A stretch of 64,000 bases of DNA, from assembly GCF_006716465.1 (NCBI RefSeq), contig NZ_VFPB01000006.1:124001-188000 (forward strand), written 5' to 3'. The notes beneath the pieces were generated by a model, which was not told the DNA's origin, searched no databases, and saw only the letters and a list, made by a program, of their open reading frames with translations. A program made the translations under genes and the position numbers. This document shows, one piece after another, positions 7,760 through 15,148 of the stretch. The first letter of the stretch is position 1. Every line of letters begins with the position of its first letter. This DNA comes from Pseudoxanthomonas sp. 3HH-4 (GTDB taxonomy: Bacteria; Pseudomonadota; Gammaproteobacteria; Xanthomonadales; Xanthomonadaceae).

Positions 7760-10162
7760 ATGCAACACACCAAGCACCCGATGCGCTACGCCCTGTCGGC
7801 CGCCATCGCGCTGGCGCTCGCGCCGGTACTGGCGAGCGCCCAGGAATCCGCCCCGGCGCCCGCGAACGACGAGGCGACGACACTCGACGCCGTCGTCGTC
7901 AGCGGTACGGCCAAGTTCAAGGGCCTGCGCAAACGCGACGCCAGTTTCTCGATCAGCACGGCAACGCCGGAGCAGATCCGGGAAACCGCGCCCACCAGCA
8001 CGGCCGACCTGCTGAAGATCGTGCCGGGCGTCTGGGCCGAGGCCAGCGGTGGCGGCACCGGCGCCAACGTCTTCGTGCGCGGCATGCCATCCGAGGGCGA
8101 CGCGCCGTTCTTCACCCTGCAGCTGGACGGCTCGCCGATCTTCCCACCGCCGACGCTGTCGTTCCTCGAGAACACCACGCTGTTCCGCATCGACGACACC
8201 ATCGCGCGCGTCGAAGGCCTGCGCGGCGGTCCCAGCCCGATCTACTCGAACGGGCAGCCCGGCGTGACGGTCAACTTCATCCAGAAGAAGGGCGAGGACA
8301 CGCCCGAAGGCCTGGTGCGCCTGACGCTGGGCACCGACAGTCTGCGCCGGGTCGATTTCTACAGCGGAGGCCCGCTGGGTACGGACAGTGGCTGGTACTA
8401 CAGCGTGGGCGGCTTCTACCGCGAGACCGATGGCGTGCGCCAGACCGGGTTCCCGGTGGAGAAGGGTGGCCAGTTGAGCGCCACGCTGACCAAGCGCTGG
8501 GCCGAAGGCGAGTTCAACCTGTATGCGCGTCACACCGACGACCAGAACACTTTCTATACGGCGGTGCCGCTGGTTTCGCGCAACAACGGCAAGGACATTT
8601 CCAGCTTCCCGGGCTTGGACGCCACCACGGGTACGCTGGTCGGCGACGACTTCCGTCGCGTGACCCTGCCGACCGGCGTCGGCAACCAGACGATGACGCG
8701 CGACCTGGCCGACGGCCGCGGCGTGGACATCGACGTGTTCGGCGGTTCGCTGGACTGGTATGTGGGCAACTGGACCATCAGCGACAAGTTCAACTACCTC
8801 AAGGGCGATGCGCCGACCTACGCGTTGTTTACCGGCGCCAACCCGCAGACGTTGTCGTCGTACATCACCGATACGTACGGCGCGGGCGTCACCGGCACCG
8901 GCACATTCGTCAACGGCGGGGGCACGGTCGACCCCAACCAGCAGGTGCTGACCGCCGGCTTCTGGGTGGTGGACAAGGAGATCAGCTCGTTCACCAACGA
9001 TCTTCGCTTCAGTATCGACCTGACCGACAGCAACTCCCTGACCTTCGGCATGTACTACGCCGACTATTCGTCGAAGGACCGCTGGTGGCTGGGCAACAAC
9101 ATGCTGCTCACCGCACAGGACAACGCGCGCCGCGTGAACCTGGCGTTGTCGAATGGCCAGGTCGCCACGCGTGACGGCTTCGTCGGTACGGCGTTCTACA
9201 ACATCCGCGGCGACTACGACGGCCAGAACACCGCCTTCTTCATCGCCGACGAATGGACCGTCAACGAGCGCATCCGCCTGGATGCCGGCGTGCGCTACGA
9301 GAGGCAGGAAGTGAACGGAACGGTGTGGGATCCGGTCACGGTCGACCTGGATGGCGACCCGAACACACTGTACGACAACACCACCTCGGTCTCGACCACG
9401 CCGCGGAGCATCGACCAGAACGACAGCGACGTGTCGTGGACGGCCGGCCTGAACTACACGCTCAACGACAGCGTCAGCCTGTTCGGGCGCGTCAACTCGG
9501 GCTTCACCTTCCCGCAGTTCGACAACCTGCGCGACGGCGCCAACAACAAGACCGAGATCGACCAGTACGAGCTGGGCCTGAAGGCTGGCGGCGAGACGTA
9601 CGAGATGTACCTCACCGCGTTCTACAACGACTTCACCGGCCTGCGGTACCAGGCGTTCGACAACAACGGCAACAACGTCGTGATCATCGGCGACTCGAAG
9701 GCGCGTGGCCTGGAGTTCGAGGGTGCGTGGCGGCCCATCGGCGGTTTCGAGCTGGCCTGGAACGCGACCTGGCTTCGCGCGAAGTACGGCGACTTCTCCA
9801 CGTTCGACGGCAACCAGGTGGTGCGCCAGCCGAAGTTCCGCACACGGCTGACACCGAGCTACTACTGGTCCATGCCATGGGGCGACCTGAAGGTGTTCAC
9901 CACCTATACGCATGTCGGCGACCGTTACTCCGATCCGGCCAACGGCCAAGTGCTTCCCGAATACGACACATGGGACATCGGAGCCAGCGCGCATGTAGGC
10001 GAGAACTGGGAGTTCACCTTCTCGGGCCGCAACGTGACCGACGAGATCGCGCTGACCGAGGGCAATGCCCGTGTGCTGGGCAATGCGACCAGCGGTGGCG
10101 TGTTCATGGGCCGTCCGTTGGAAGGCACGTCCTACCAGGCTTCCGTCGCCTACCGCTGGTGA
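7760..10162 (+). CDS. TonB-dependent outer membrane receptor (sugar locus)
   Basis: 800 residues. A signal peptide ends ASA-Q near residue 27, followed by a TonB box (DAVVVSG, 43-49), a plug domain (IRETAPTSTADLLKIVPGVW, FVRGMPSEGD, VEGLRGGPSPIYSNG) and a long beta-barrel ending in Trp (ASVAYRW). GGAGGGA precedes the ATG by about seven bases. It lies 74 bases behind the phosphorylase gene and before an MFS carrier, so it most likely imports the disaccharide or a larger alpha-glucoside across the outer membrane, energised by TonB. The ligand itself is inferred only from context. Confidence 0.9.
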   Translation: MQHTKHPMRYALSAAIALALAPVLASAQESAPAPANDEATTLDAVVVSGTAKFKGLRKRDASFSISTATPEQIRETAPTSTADLLKIVPGVWAEASGGGTGANVFVRGMPSEGDAPFFTLQLDGSPIFPPPTLSFLENTTLFRIDDTIARVEGLRGGPSPIYSNGQPGVTVNFIQKKGEDTPEGLVRLTLGTDSLRRVDFYSGGPLGTDSGWYYSVGGFYRETDGVRQTGFPVEKGGQLSATLTKRWAEGEFNLYARHTDDQNTFYTAVPLVSRNNGKDISSFPGLDATTGTLVGDDFRRVTLPTGVGNQTMTRDLADGRGVDIDVFGGSLDWYVGNWTISDKFNYLKGDAPTYALFTGANPQTLSSYITDTYGAGVTGTGTFVNGGGTVDPNQQVLTAGFWVVDKEISSFTNDLRFSIDLTDSNSLTFGMYYADYSSKDRWWLGNNMLLTAQDNARRVNLALSNGQVATRDGFVGTAFYNIRGDYDGQNTAFFIADEWTVNERIRLDAGVRYERQEVNGTVWDPVTVDLDGDPNTLYDNTTSVSTTPRSIDQNDSDVSWTAGLNYTLNDSVSLFGRVNSGFTFPQFDNLRDGANNKTEIDQYELGLKAGGETYEMYLTAFYNDFTGLRYQAFDNNGNNVVIIGDSKARGLEFEGAWRPIGGFELAWNATWLRAKYGDFSTFDGNQVVRQPKFRTRLTPSYYWSMPWGDLKVFTTYTHVGDRYSDPANGQVLPEYDTWDIGASAHVGENWEFTFSGRNVTDEIALTEGNARVLGNATSGGVFMGRPLEGTSYQASVAYRW

Positions 10163-10169
10163 CGTACCG

Positions 10170-10199
10170 CGGCCCGCGCTCGCGCGGGCCGTCTTCCGT
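10170..10199 (+). terminator. Hairpin after the TonB receptor gene, probable terminator
   Basis: A perfect 9-bp GC stem (10170-10178 with 10183-10191) is followed by the modest pyrimidine tract TCTTCC. It begins eight bases after the receptor stop. The weak T-run suggests partial termination, which would lower expression of the MFS gene relative to the receptor. Confidence 0.55.
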
Positions 10200-10325
10200 C
10201 GTCGCGTCGTCTCTCCCCGGCGCGGCGGCGGATCCCTTTCCAACGCGCTGCGCCGCAAGGTGTGGCCGTTCCCGCGCACGCCGGCCGATGCGGCTAGGAT
10301 GCGTCCGACCCGACCGGTACCGCCC

Positions 10326-11570
10326 ATGACGCGCACCCGCATGATCCTGGCGATGATCCTGACCTACATGATCTTCGCCATGCTGTTGAACTCCGTGGGC
10401 ACGGTGATCCTGCAGTCCATCCAGGGCTTCGGCATCAGCAAGGCTGATGCGAGCCTGCTGGAGGCGTTCAAGGACCTGCCGATCGCGATCACCTCGTTCC
10501 TGGTGGCGTCGTTCCTGCCGCGGCTGGGCTACCGCCGGGCGATGATGCTCGGCCTGTTGCTCGTCGCCGCCGCCTGCGTCGCGATGCCGCTGCTGCAGGC
10601 GTTCTGGGCGACCAAGCTGTTGTTCGCCACGGTCGGCGTGGCGTTCGCGCTGGTGAAGGTGTCGGTGTATTCCAGCATCGGCCTGCTGACCGACGATGCG
10701 AAGGCACATGCCGCGCTGACCAGCACGGTGGAAGGCTGGTTCATGGTCGGCATCCTCGGCAGCGCGTGGTTGTTCGCCGCCTTCATCAATGCCGACGCGC
10801 CGGGCGATCCGGTCTGGCTGGACGTCTACTGGGTGCTGGCGGCGCTGTGCATTGCGGTGATCGTGTTGCTGGCGACCTGCACGCTGGACGAGCGCGCGGC
10901 GCAGGATGGCCATGCGGCGGGTGAATCCTTCATCGACATGTTCCGCCTGCTGGCATTGCCGCTGGTGGCGGTGTTCCTGGTGTCGGCGTTCCTCTACGTG
11001 CTGATGGAGCAAGCCATCAATACGTGGCTACCCACGTTCAATCGCGAGATCCTGCACCTGCCCACCACGCTCAGCGTGCAGGCGGCGAGCATCTTCGCCG
11101 GCTCGCTGGCGTTGGGGCGGCTGGGAGGCGGTGTGCTGCTTCGGCGGATCCCCTGGTTCTGGCTGCTGTCGGCCTGTGTGGTGGCGATGGCGGTGCTGGT
11201 GCTGCTGGCGCTGCCGCTGGCGGCGAACGTGCAGGCGCGCGAGGGCATGACCTGGTGGAATGCACCTGCGGCCGCCTACGTATTCCCGATGATCGGCCTG
11301 CTGATGGCGCCGATCTATCCGGCGATCAATTCGGTGGTGCTCAGCGCGCTGCCGAAGTCGCGGCATGCGGCGATGACCGGGCTGATCGTGGTGTTTTCCG
11401 CGCTGGGGGGAACCACCGGTTCGTACGTGACGGGTCAGCTGTTCGCGCATTTCGACGGATCGCGTGCCTTCTACCTGCTGCTGGCACCGATGGCGATGCT
11501 GTTGGTGTCGATGGTGTTGCTGCAACGCGCAGTGTCGAAGCGGCAGGGCAGCGTTAAGCAGGTCGCATGA
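10326..11570 (+). CDS. MFS sugar transporter
   Basis: 414 residues with about twelve hydrophobic helices and the MFS loop LPRLGYRRAMMLG between helices 2 and 3. The topology and the ILQSIQGFGISKADASLLEAF opening resemble sugar porters of the major facilitator superfamily. Placed directly after the phosphorylase and the TonB receptor, it is the likely inner-membrane step that brings the disaccharide into the cytoplasm. The ATG at 10326 starts the first membrane helix; upstream in-frame starts would add a non-hydrophobic Arg-rich extension. No substrate-defining residues are recognisable. Confidence 0.85.
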   Translation: MTRTRMILAMILTYMIFAMLLNSVGTVILQSIQGFGISKADASLLEAFKDLPIAITSFLVASFLPRLGYRRAMMLGLLLVAAACVAMPLLQAFWATKLLFATVGVAFALVKVSVYSSIGLLTDDAKAHAALTSTVEGWFMVGILGSAWLFAAFINADAPGDPVWLDVYWVLAALCIAVIVLLATCTLDERAAQDGHAAGESFIDMFRLLALPLVAVFLVSAFLYVLMEQAINTWLPTFNREILHLPTTLSVQAASIFAGSLALGRLGGGVLLRRIPWFWLLSACVVAMAVLVLLALPLAANVQAREGMTWWNAPAAAYVFPMIGLLMAPIYPAINSVVLSALPKSRHAAMTGLIVVFSALGGTTGSYVTGQLFAHFDGSRAFYLLLAPMAMLLVSMVLLQRAVSKRQGSVKQVA

Positions 11571-11631
11571 CGCGCATGCATTGACGCCACGTGGCGTATC
11601 GTTCGTCCTTCTGTACTGGACGAGATGACGC

Positions 11632-12087
11632 ATGAACGCGACCGGCGTGGCCCTGGCCCTCTTCATCGGCATGCTGTTGCCGCTGCAGGCATTGATCAAC
11701 GCGTCGCTCGGCAAACAGACCTTCGGTCCCGTGTTCGCCGCGCTGGCGTCCTTCATGGTCGGAACCGGGGTGCTATTGGCGTGGTGGTGGCTCAGCCGGC
11801 CGGTGTTCGTGCCCGCCGCGCTGGGCAAGGTGCCTTGGTGGGCATGGACCGGGGGCGTGATCGGGGCGGTGTTCGTCGCCTCGGCCACCCTGTTGGTGCC
11901 CCGCCTGGGAGCAGCGTCGTTGATCTGCCTGGTGGTGGCGGGGCAACTGGTGGGGTCGGTGGTGCTCGACCACTTCGGTGTGCTGCATGCGCGGCAACCG
12001 GTGGACGCGCTGCGCGTGTTCGGCCTGCTACTCGTGGTGGCGGGCGCCCTGCTGGTGGTGAAGCCCTGGCAGACCGCAGGCGGGTGA
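11632..12087 (+). CDS. DMT-superfamily (YdcZ/DUF606) membrane transporter
   Basis: 151 residues forming five hydrophobic segments. The sequence GMLLPLQALINASLGKQTFGPVFAALASFMVGT and the C-terminal PVDALRVFGLLLVVAGALLVVKP match the half-size DUF606/YdcZ branch of the drug/metabolite transporter superfamily, which functions in the inner membrane, probably as dimers. Substrate unknown. The glycosylase gene begins three bases after its stop, so the two share a transcript. Confidence 0.8.
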   Translation: MNATGVALALFIGMLLPLQALINASLGKQTFGPVFAALASFMVGTGVLLAWWWLSRPVFVPAALGKVPWWAWTGGVIGAVFVASATLLVPRLGAASLICLVVAGQLVGSVVLDHFGVLHARQPVDALRVFGLLLVVAGALLVVKPWQTAGG

Positions 12088-12090
12088 GGC

Positions 12091-12648
12091 GTGGACGACC
12101 TGCTGACCGGACTGCCGCCGATGGTGGCGCCCGACTGCCGCGTGCTCGTGCTGGGATCGATGCCGGGTGCGGCATCGCTGCAGGTCGCGCGCTACTACGC
12201 CCATCCGCGCAACCGCTTCTGGCCGGTCATGACGACCTTGGCCGGCATCTCGCCAGACGCGTCCTATGAGGAACGGCTTGCTGGGGTGCAGGGGGCCGGG
12301 ATCGGCCTGTGGGACGTGATCGGCGAATGCCGCCGTGCCGGCAGCCTGGACAGCGCGATCGTGCGCAGCAGCGAGCGCCCCAACGCACTCGTGCCGTTGA
12401 TCGCTTCGCTGCCGCGACTGCGCGCCATCGCGTTCAATGGCGCGACGGCATCGTCGCTGTTCCGTCGGCATGTGCAACCACAATGGCCGGAGGCATTGCG
12501 AGTGCACGTGCAGTGCGTCGCCCTGCCATCGACCAGTCCGGCGCATGCGGCGATGGGGTTGGAGGCGCTGCGCGAGGCCTGGAGCGTACTGACGCCGTGG
12601 CTGGCCGGCTCAGCCCAAGGAGGCACGGGGCTGCGGACGCAGGCGTAG
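12091..12648 (+). CDS. DNA-deoxyinosine glycosylase (UDG superfamily, HDG type)
   Basis: 185 residues with a GTG start three bases after the previous stop. The motif LVLGSMPGAASLQ followed by YYAHPRNRFWPVM, IGLWDVIGECRRAGSLDSAI and LPSTSPAHA is the signature of the family-6 (hypoxanthine-DNA glycosylase) branch of the uracil-DNA glycosylase superfamily, which excises deaminated adenine (hypoxanthine) from DNA to start base excision repair. The C-terminus overlaps the convergent TspO-like gene by 39 bases (12610-12648), so the two 3' ends are read on both strands. Confidence 0.85.
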   Translation: MDDLLTGLPPMVAPDCRVLVLGSMPGAASLQVARYYAHPRNRFWPVMTTLAGISPDASYEERLAGVQGAGIGLWDVIGECRRAGSLDSAIVRSSERPNALVPLIASLPRLRAIAFNGATASSLFRRHVQPQWPEALRVHVQCVALPSTSPAHAAMGLEALREAWSVLTPWLAGSAQGGTGLRTQA

Positions 12649-13368
12649 CCACGCGGTCTGCGCGGCCAGCACGATGGCGACGACAATCGCCACCATGGCG
12701 GCGGTGTCGCTGCCGCGTAACGTCCAGTCCGACTGCTTCACGTACACCGCCGCCAACGCCCACAGCGCCGCCGCCGCGAACGGCAGGTTGCCGCGCATGC
12801 GGTGGTTGGCCCACAGCAGCAATGCGGCCGCGGCGACGAACAGCACCAGCGTCCACGGCAGCATGGCGCCGGTGGGCAACAGTCGGTACGCCACGATCAC
12901 CTGCGCGGTGTTGAGGAAGGCGGCCATCGACAGCCAGCCCGCATGCAGCGACAACGGTGCCCACGCCCAGACCGTCGAACCCGGCGTCTCGGTGCGCGCC
13001 GCCGACAGCGTCAGCGCGCAGACCAGCAGGCAAGCCAGCGCACCCCAGATGATCGGCAGCGCAAGCCAGAACAGTTTCAGCGAGAACACCGGCATCCAGA
13101 CCGCCGTCAGTGCGAACCCGGCCGCCGCCCAAGGCCGGATCCCCGCCAGCGGTGTCGCAACGGCGCGGCGCGAGAACGCCTGCCAGGCGCTGAACGCGAC
13201 GTCCCACAGGAAGATCAGGCCCCAGATCGCGAATGCATAGCCAGCCGCGACGATGAGCGTCGGATAACGGTCCGAGATGGCGCCGTTGGTGGGGCCGAAC
13301 ATCCCTTGCTGGGACAACCAGGACACGACGGGCATGGCGAGCGACAGCAGCAGGACGAGCCAGCGCAT
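12610..13368 (-). CDS. TspO/MBR-like integral membrane protein
   Basis: 252 residues. Start at 13368 has AAGGAG seven bases upstream; longer in-frame starts lack one. It is almost entirely hydrophobic, with about eight segments, and contains tryptophan-rich pieces such as FAIWGLIFLWDVAF and VWAWAPLSLHAGWLSMAAFLNTAQV, which resemble tryptophan-rich sensory (TspO) proteins, although it is longer than the usual 150-180 residues. TspO proteins bind tetrapyrroles or sterols; the function of this long form is unknown. It overlaps the 3' end of the glycosylase gene on the other strand. Confidence 0.7.
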   Translation of the reverse strand: MRWLVLLLSLAMPVVSWLSQQGMFGPTNGAISDRYPTLIVAAGYAFAIWGLIFLWDVAFSAWQAFSRRAVATPLAGIRPWAAAGFALTAVWMPVFSLKLFWLALPIIWGALACLLVCALTLSAARTETPGSTVWAWAPLSLHAGWLSMAAFLNTAQVIVAYRLLPTGAMLPWTLVLFVAAAALLLWANHRMRGNLPFAAAALWALAAVYVKQSDWTLRGSDTAAMVAIVVAIVLAAQTAWLRLRPQPRASLG

Positions 13369-13576
13369 GGGAATCTCCTTGGTTGGATAGGCGGCGATGC
13401 TAGGCATGGGCCTGTGAACACCGCATCCAGATACGCACGACGAGGCGTGGCGGATGAACAATGCGGTTGCGTATTGCGACGGCAGGCTCATGCGGCAGTC
13501 CGACCAAAGCGATACCAGTACGTGCCGCGCAGGCCGGAATGTCCCGCCATGGACAGCAATTAACACCAAGGAATGG

Positions 13577-13605
13577 TTGGCGCATCGCGCCGCTGCGGAC
13601 ACAAT
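13577..13605 (+). promoter_or_regulatory. Possible aceF promoter
   Basis: TTGGCG (13577-13582) and CACAAT (13600-13605) are spaced by 17 bases, each matching four of six consensus positions. They lie 38 bases upstream of the aceF ATG. A weak match; no operator is obvious. Confidence 0.35.
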
Positions 13606-13643
13606 AGGGGTTCCCCTCTTCACGCCCACACCGGAGTAACGCC

Positions 13644-15071
13644 ATGTCCGACATCAAGGAAGCCAAAGTCCCCGACATCGGTGACTACGACGGCGTACCG
13701 GTGATCGAGATCCTGGTGGCCGTCGGCGACACGGTGAAGAAAGACCAGGGCCTGGTCACGCTGGAATCGGACAAGGCCACGATGGAGGTACCGTCCGCCT
13801 TCTCCGGCGTGGTGAAGGAGATCAAGGTCAAGCTGGGCGACGAGATCGCCGAAGGCGCGATCGTGGCGCTGATCGAAGTGAGCGAAGGCGCCGCCGAGGC
13901 GAAGCCCGTCGCCGCACCCGCACCGACCGCCACCGCTGAAACCGGCGCGAAGGTCGAGCCGGTCGCGGTATCGCCGACCCCCGACAAGATCACTCAGCGC
14001 GAGATCGCGCAGGAGCGCGCCGCGCCGGCCTTCGCCCCCACTGCCTCGCGCGTGCTGGACGACAAGCCGGGCATCGACCCGGAAGCCTCGCCGCCGCGCA
14101 CGCCGCCGGTCGAGTTCAACGCCGACCGCGTGCTCCCCGAGAAGGTCGCTTACGCCAGCCCGGCCGTGCGCCTGTTCGCGCGTGAGCTCGGTGTCGACCT
14201 CAACCAGGTCAGCGGCAGCGAGCGTGGTGGCCGCATCAGCAAGGAAGACGTGCAGAAGTACGTCAAGGGCGCGCTGGCCGGTGGCGTGTCGACGCCTGCT
14301 GCTGCGGGCGCACCGGCCGCGGCCGGTGGTGGCCTCAACCTGCTGCCGTGGCCGAAGGTCGACTTCAGCAAGTTCGGCGAAACCGAAGTCGTCGCGCTGT
14401 CGCGCATCAAGAAGATTTCCGGCGCCAACCTGGCGCGCAACTGGGCGATGATCCCGCACGTCACCCAGCACGACCATGCCGACATCACCGACCTGGAAGC
14501 GCTTCGCGTGGCGTTGAACAAGGAAAACGAAAAGGCCGGCATCAAGCTGACCATGCTCGCCTTCCTGATGAAGGCCAGTGTCTCCGCGCTGAAGAAATTC
14601 CCCGATTTCAACGCCTCGCTCGATGCCAGCGGCGAAAACCTCACCCTGAAGAAGTACTTCCATGTCGGCTTCGCCGCCGACACGCCGAACGGCCTGGTCG
14701 TGCCGGTGATCCGCGACGTCGACAAGAAGGGCGTCAACGAGATCGCCCAGGAAAGCGGCGAACTGGCGAAGAAGGCCCGCGATGGCAAGCTCGGCCCGGC
14801 CGAGATGTCCGGCGGCTGCTTCTCGATCTCCTCGCTCGGCGGCATCGGCGGCGTGGCGTTCACGCCCATCGTCAATGCGCCGGAAGTCGCCATCCTCGGC
14901 GTGTCCAAATCGTCGATCCAGCCGGTCTGGGACGGCAAGCAGTTCCAGCCGCGCCTGATGCTGCCGCTGTCGCTGAGCTACGACCACCGCGTGATCGACG
15001 GCGCCGCCGCCGCGCGCTTCACCGCCTATCTCGCCCAGCTGCTGGCCGACATGCGCCGCGTGCTGCTGTAA
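13644..15071 (+). CDS. aceF: Pyruvate dehydrogenase E2, dihydrolipoamide acetyltransferase
   Basis: 475 residues. One N-terminal lipoyl domain (about 5-80, lipoyl-lysine Lys44 in ESDKATME), an Ala/Pro-rich linker, a peripheral subunit-binding domain (about 172-210, SPAVRLFARELGVDL...GGRISKEDV) and the catalytic acetyltransferase domain ending with SYDHRVIDGA (active-site His448). It transfers acetyl groups from lipoamide to CoA as the core of the pyruvate dehydrogenase complex. GGAG precedes the ATG. E. coli E2 has three lipoyl domains; here one is in E2 and two are in the following E3 gene. No E1 gene is in the window. Confidence 0.95.
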   Translation: MSDIKEAKVPDIGDYDGVPVIEILVAVGDTVKKDQGLVTLESDKATMEVPSAFSGVVKEIKVKLGDEIAEGAIVALIEVSEGAAEAKPVAAPAPTATAETGAKVEPVAVSPTPDKITQREIAQERAAPAFAPTASRVLDDKPGIDPEASPPRTPPVEFNADRVLPEKVAYASPAVRLFARELGVDLNQVSGSERGGRISKEDVQKYVKGALAGGVSTPAAAGAPAAAGGGLNLLPWPKVDFSKFGETEVVALSRIKKISGANLARNWAMIPHVTQHDHADITDLEALRVALNKENEKAGIKLTMLAFLMKASVSALKKFPDFNASLDASGENLTLKKYFHVGFAADTPNGLVVPVIRDVDKKGVNEIAQESGELAKKARDGKLGPAEMSGGCFSISSLGGIGGVAFTPIVNAPEVAILGVSKSSIQPVWDGKQFQPRLMLPLSLSYDHRVIDGAAAARFTAYLAQLLADMRRVLL

Positions 15072-15075
15072 GTCC

Positions 15076-15135
15076 GTAGGGTGGGCCCCGGCCCACCGAC
15101 CCGAACAAACCACGGTGGGCCAAGGCCCACCCTAC
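15076..15135. repeat. Dispersed palindromic (REP-like) repeat between aceF and lpd
   Basis: Two inverted arms, 15076-15097 and 15114-15135, begin and end with GTAGGGTGGGCC/GGCCCACCCTAC, and each arm is itself a small palindrome. An identical 22-base arm occurs at 25771-25792 between atpD and atpC, which marks it as a dispersed intergenic repeat rather than a gene-specific site. It lies between the two pdh genes, where it could act on mRNA processing. Confidence 0.8.
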
Positions 15136-15148
15136 GAAAGAGAGTGGT

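Noticed and set aside
7724-10342. 872-codon minus-strand frame opposite the TonB receptor
   Set aside because: Shadow of a clearly recognisable receptor gene; repetitive Val/Arg/Gly/His composition, no start signals.
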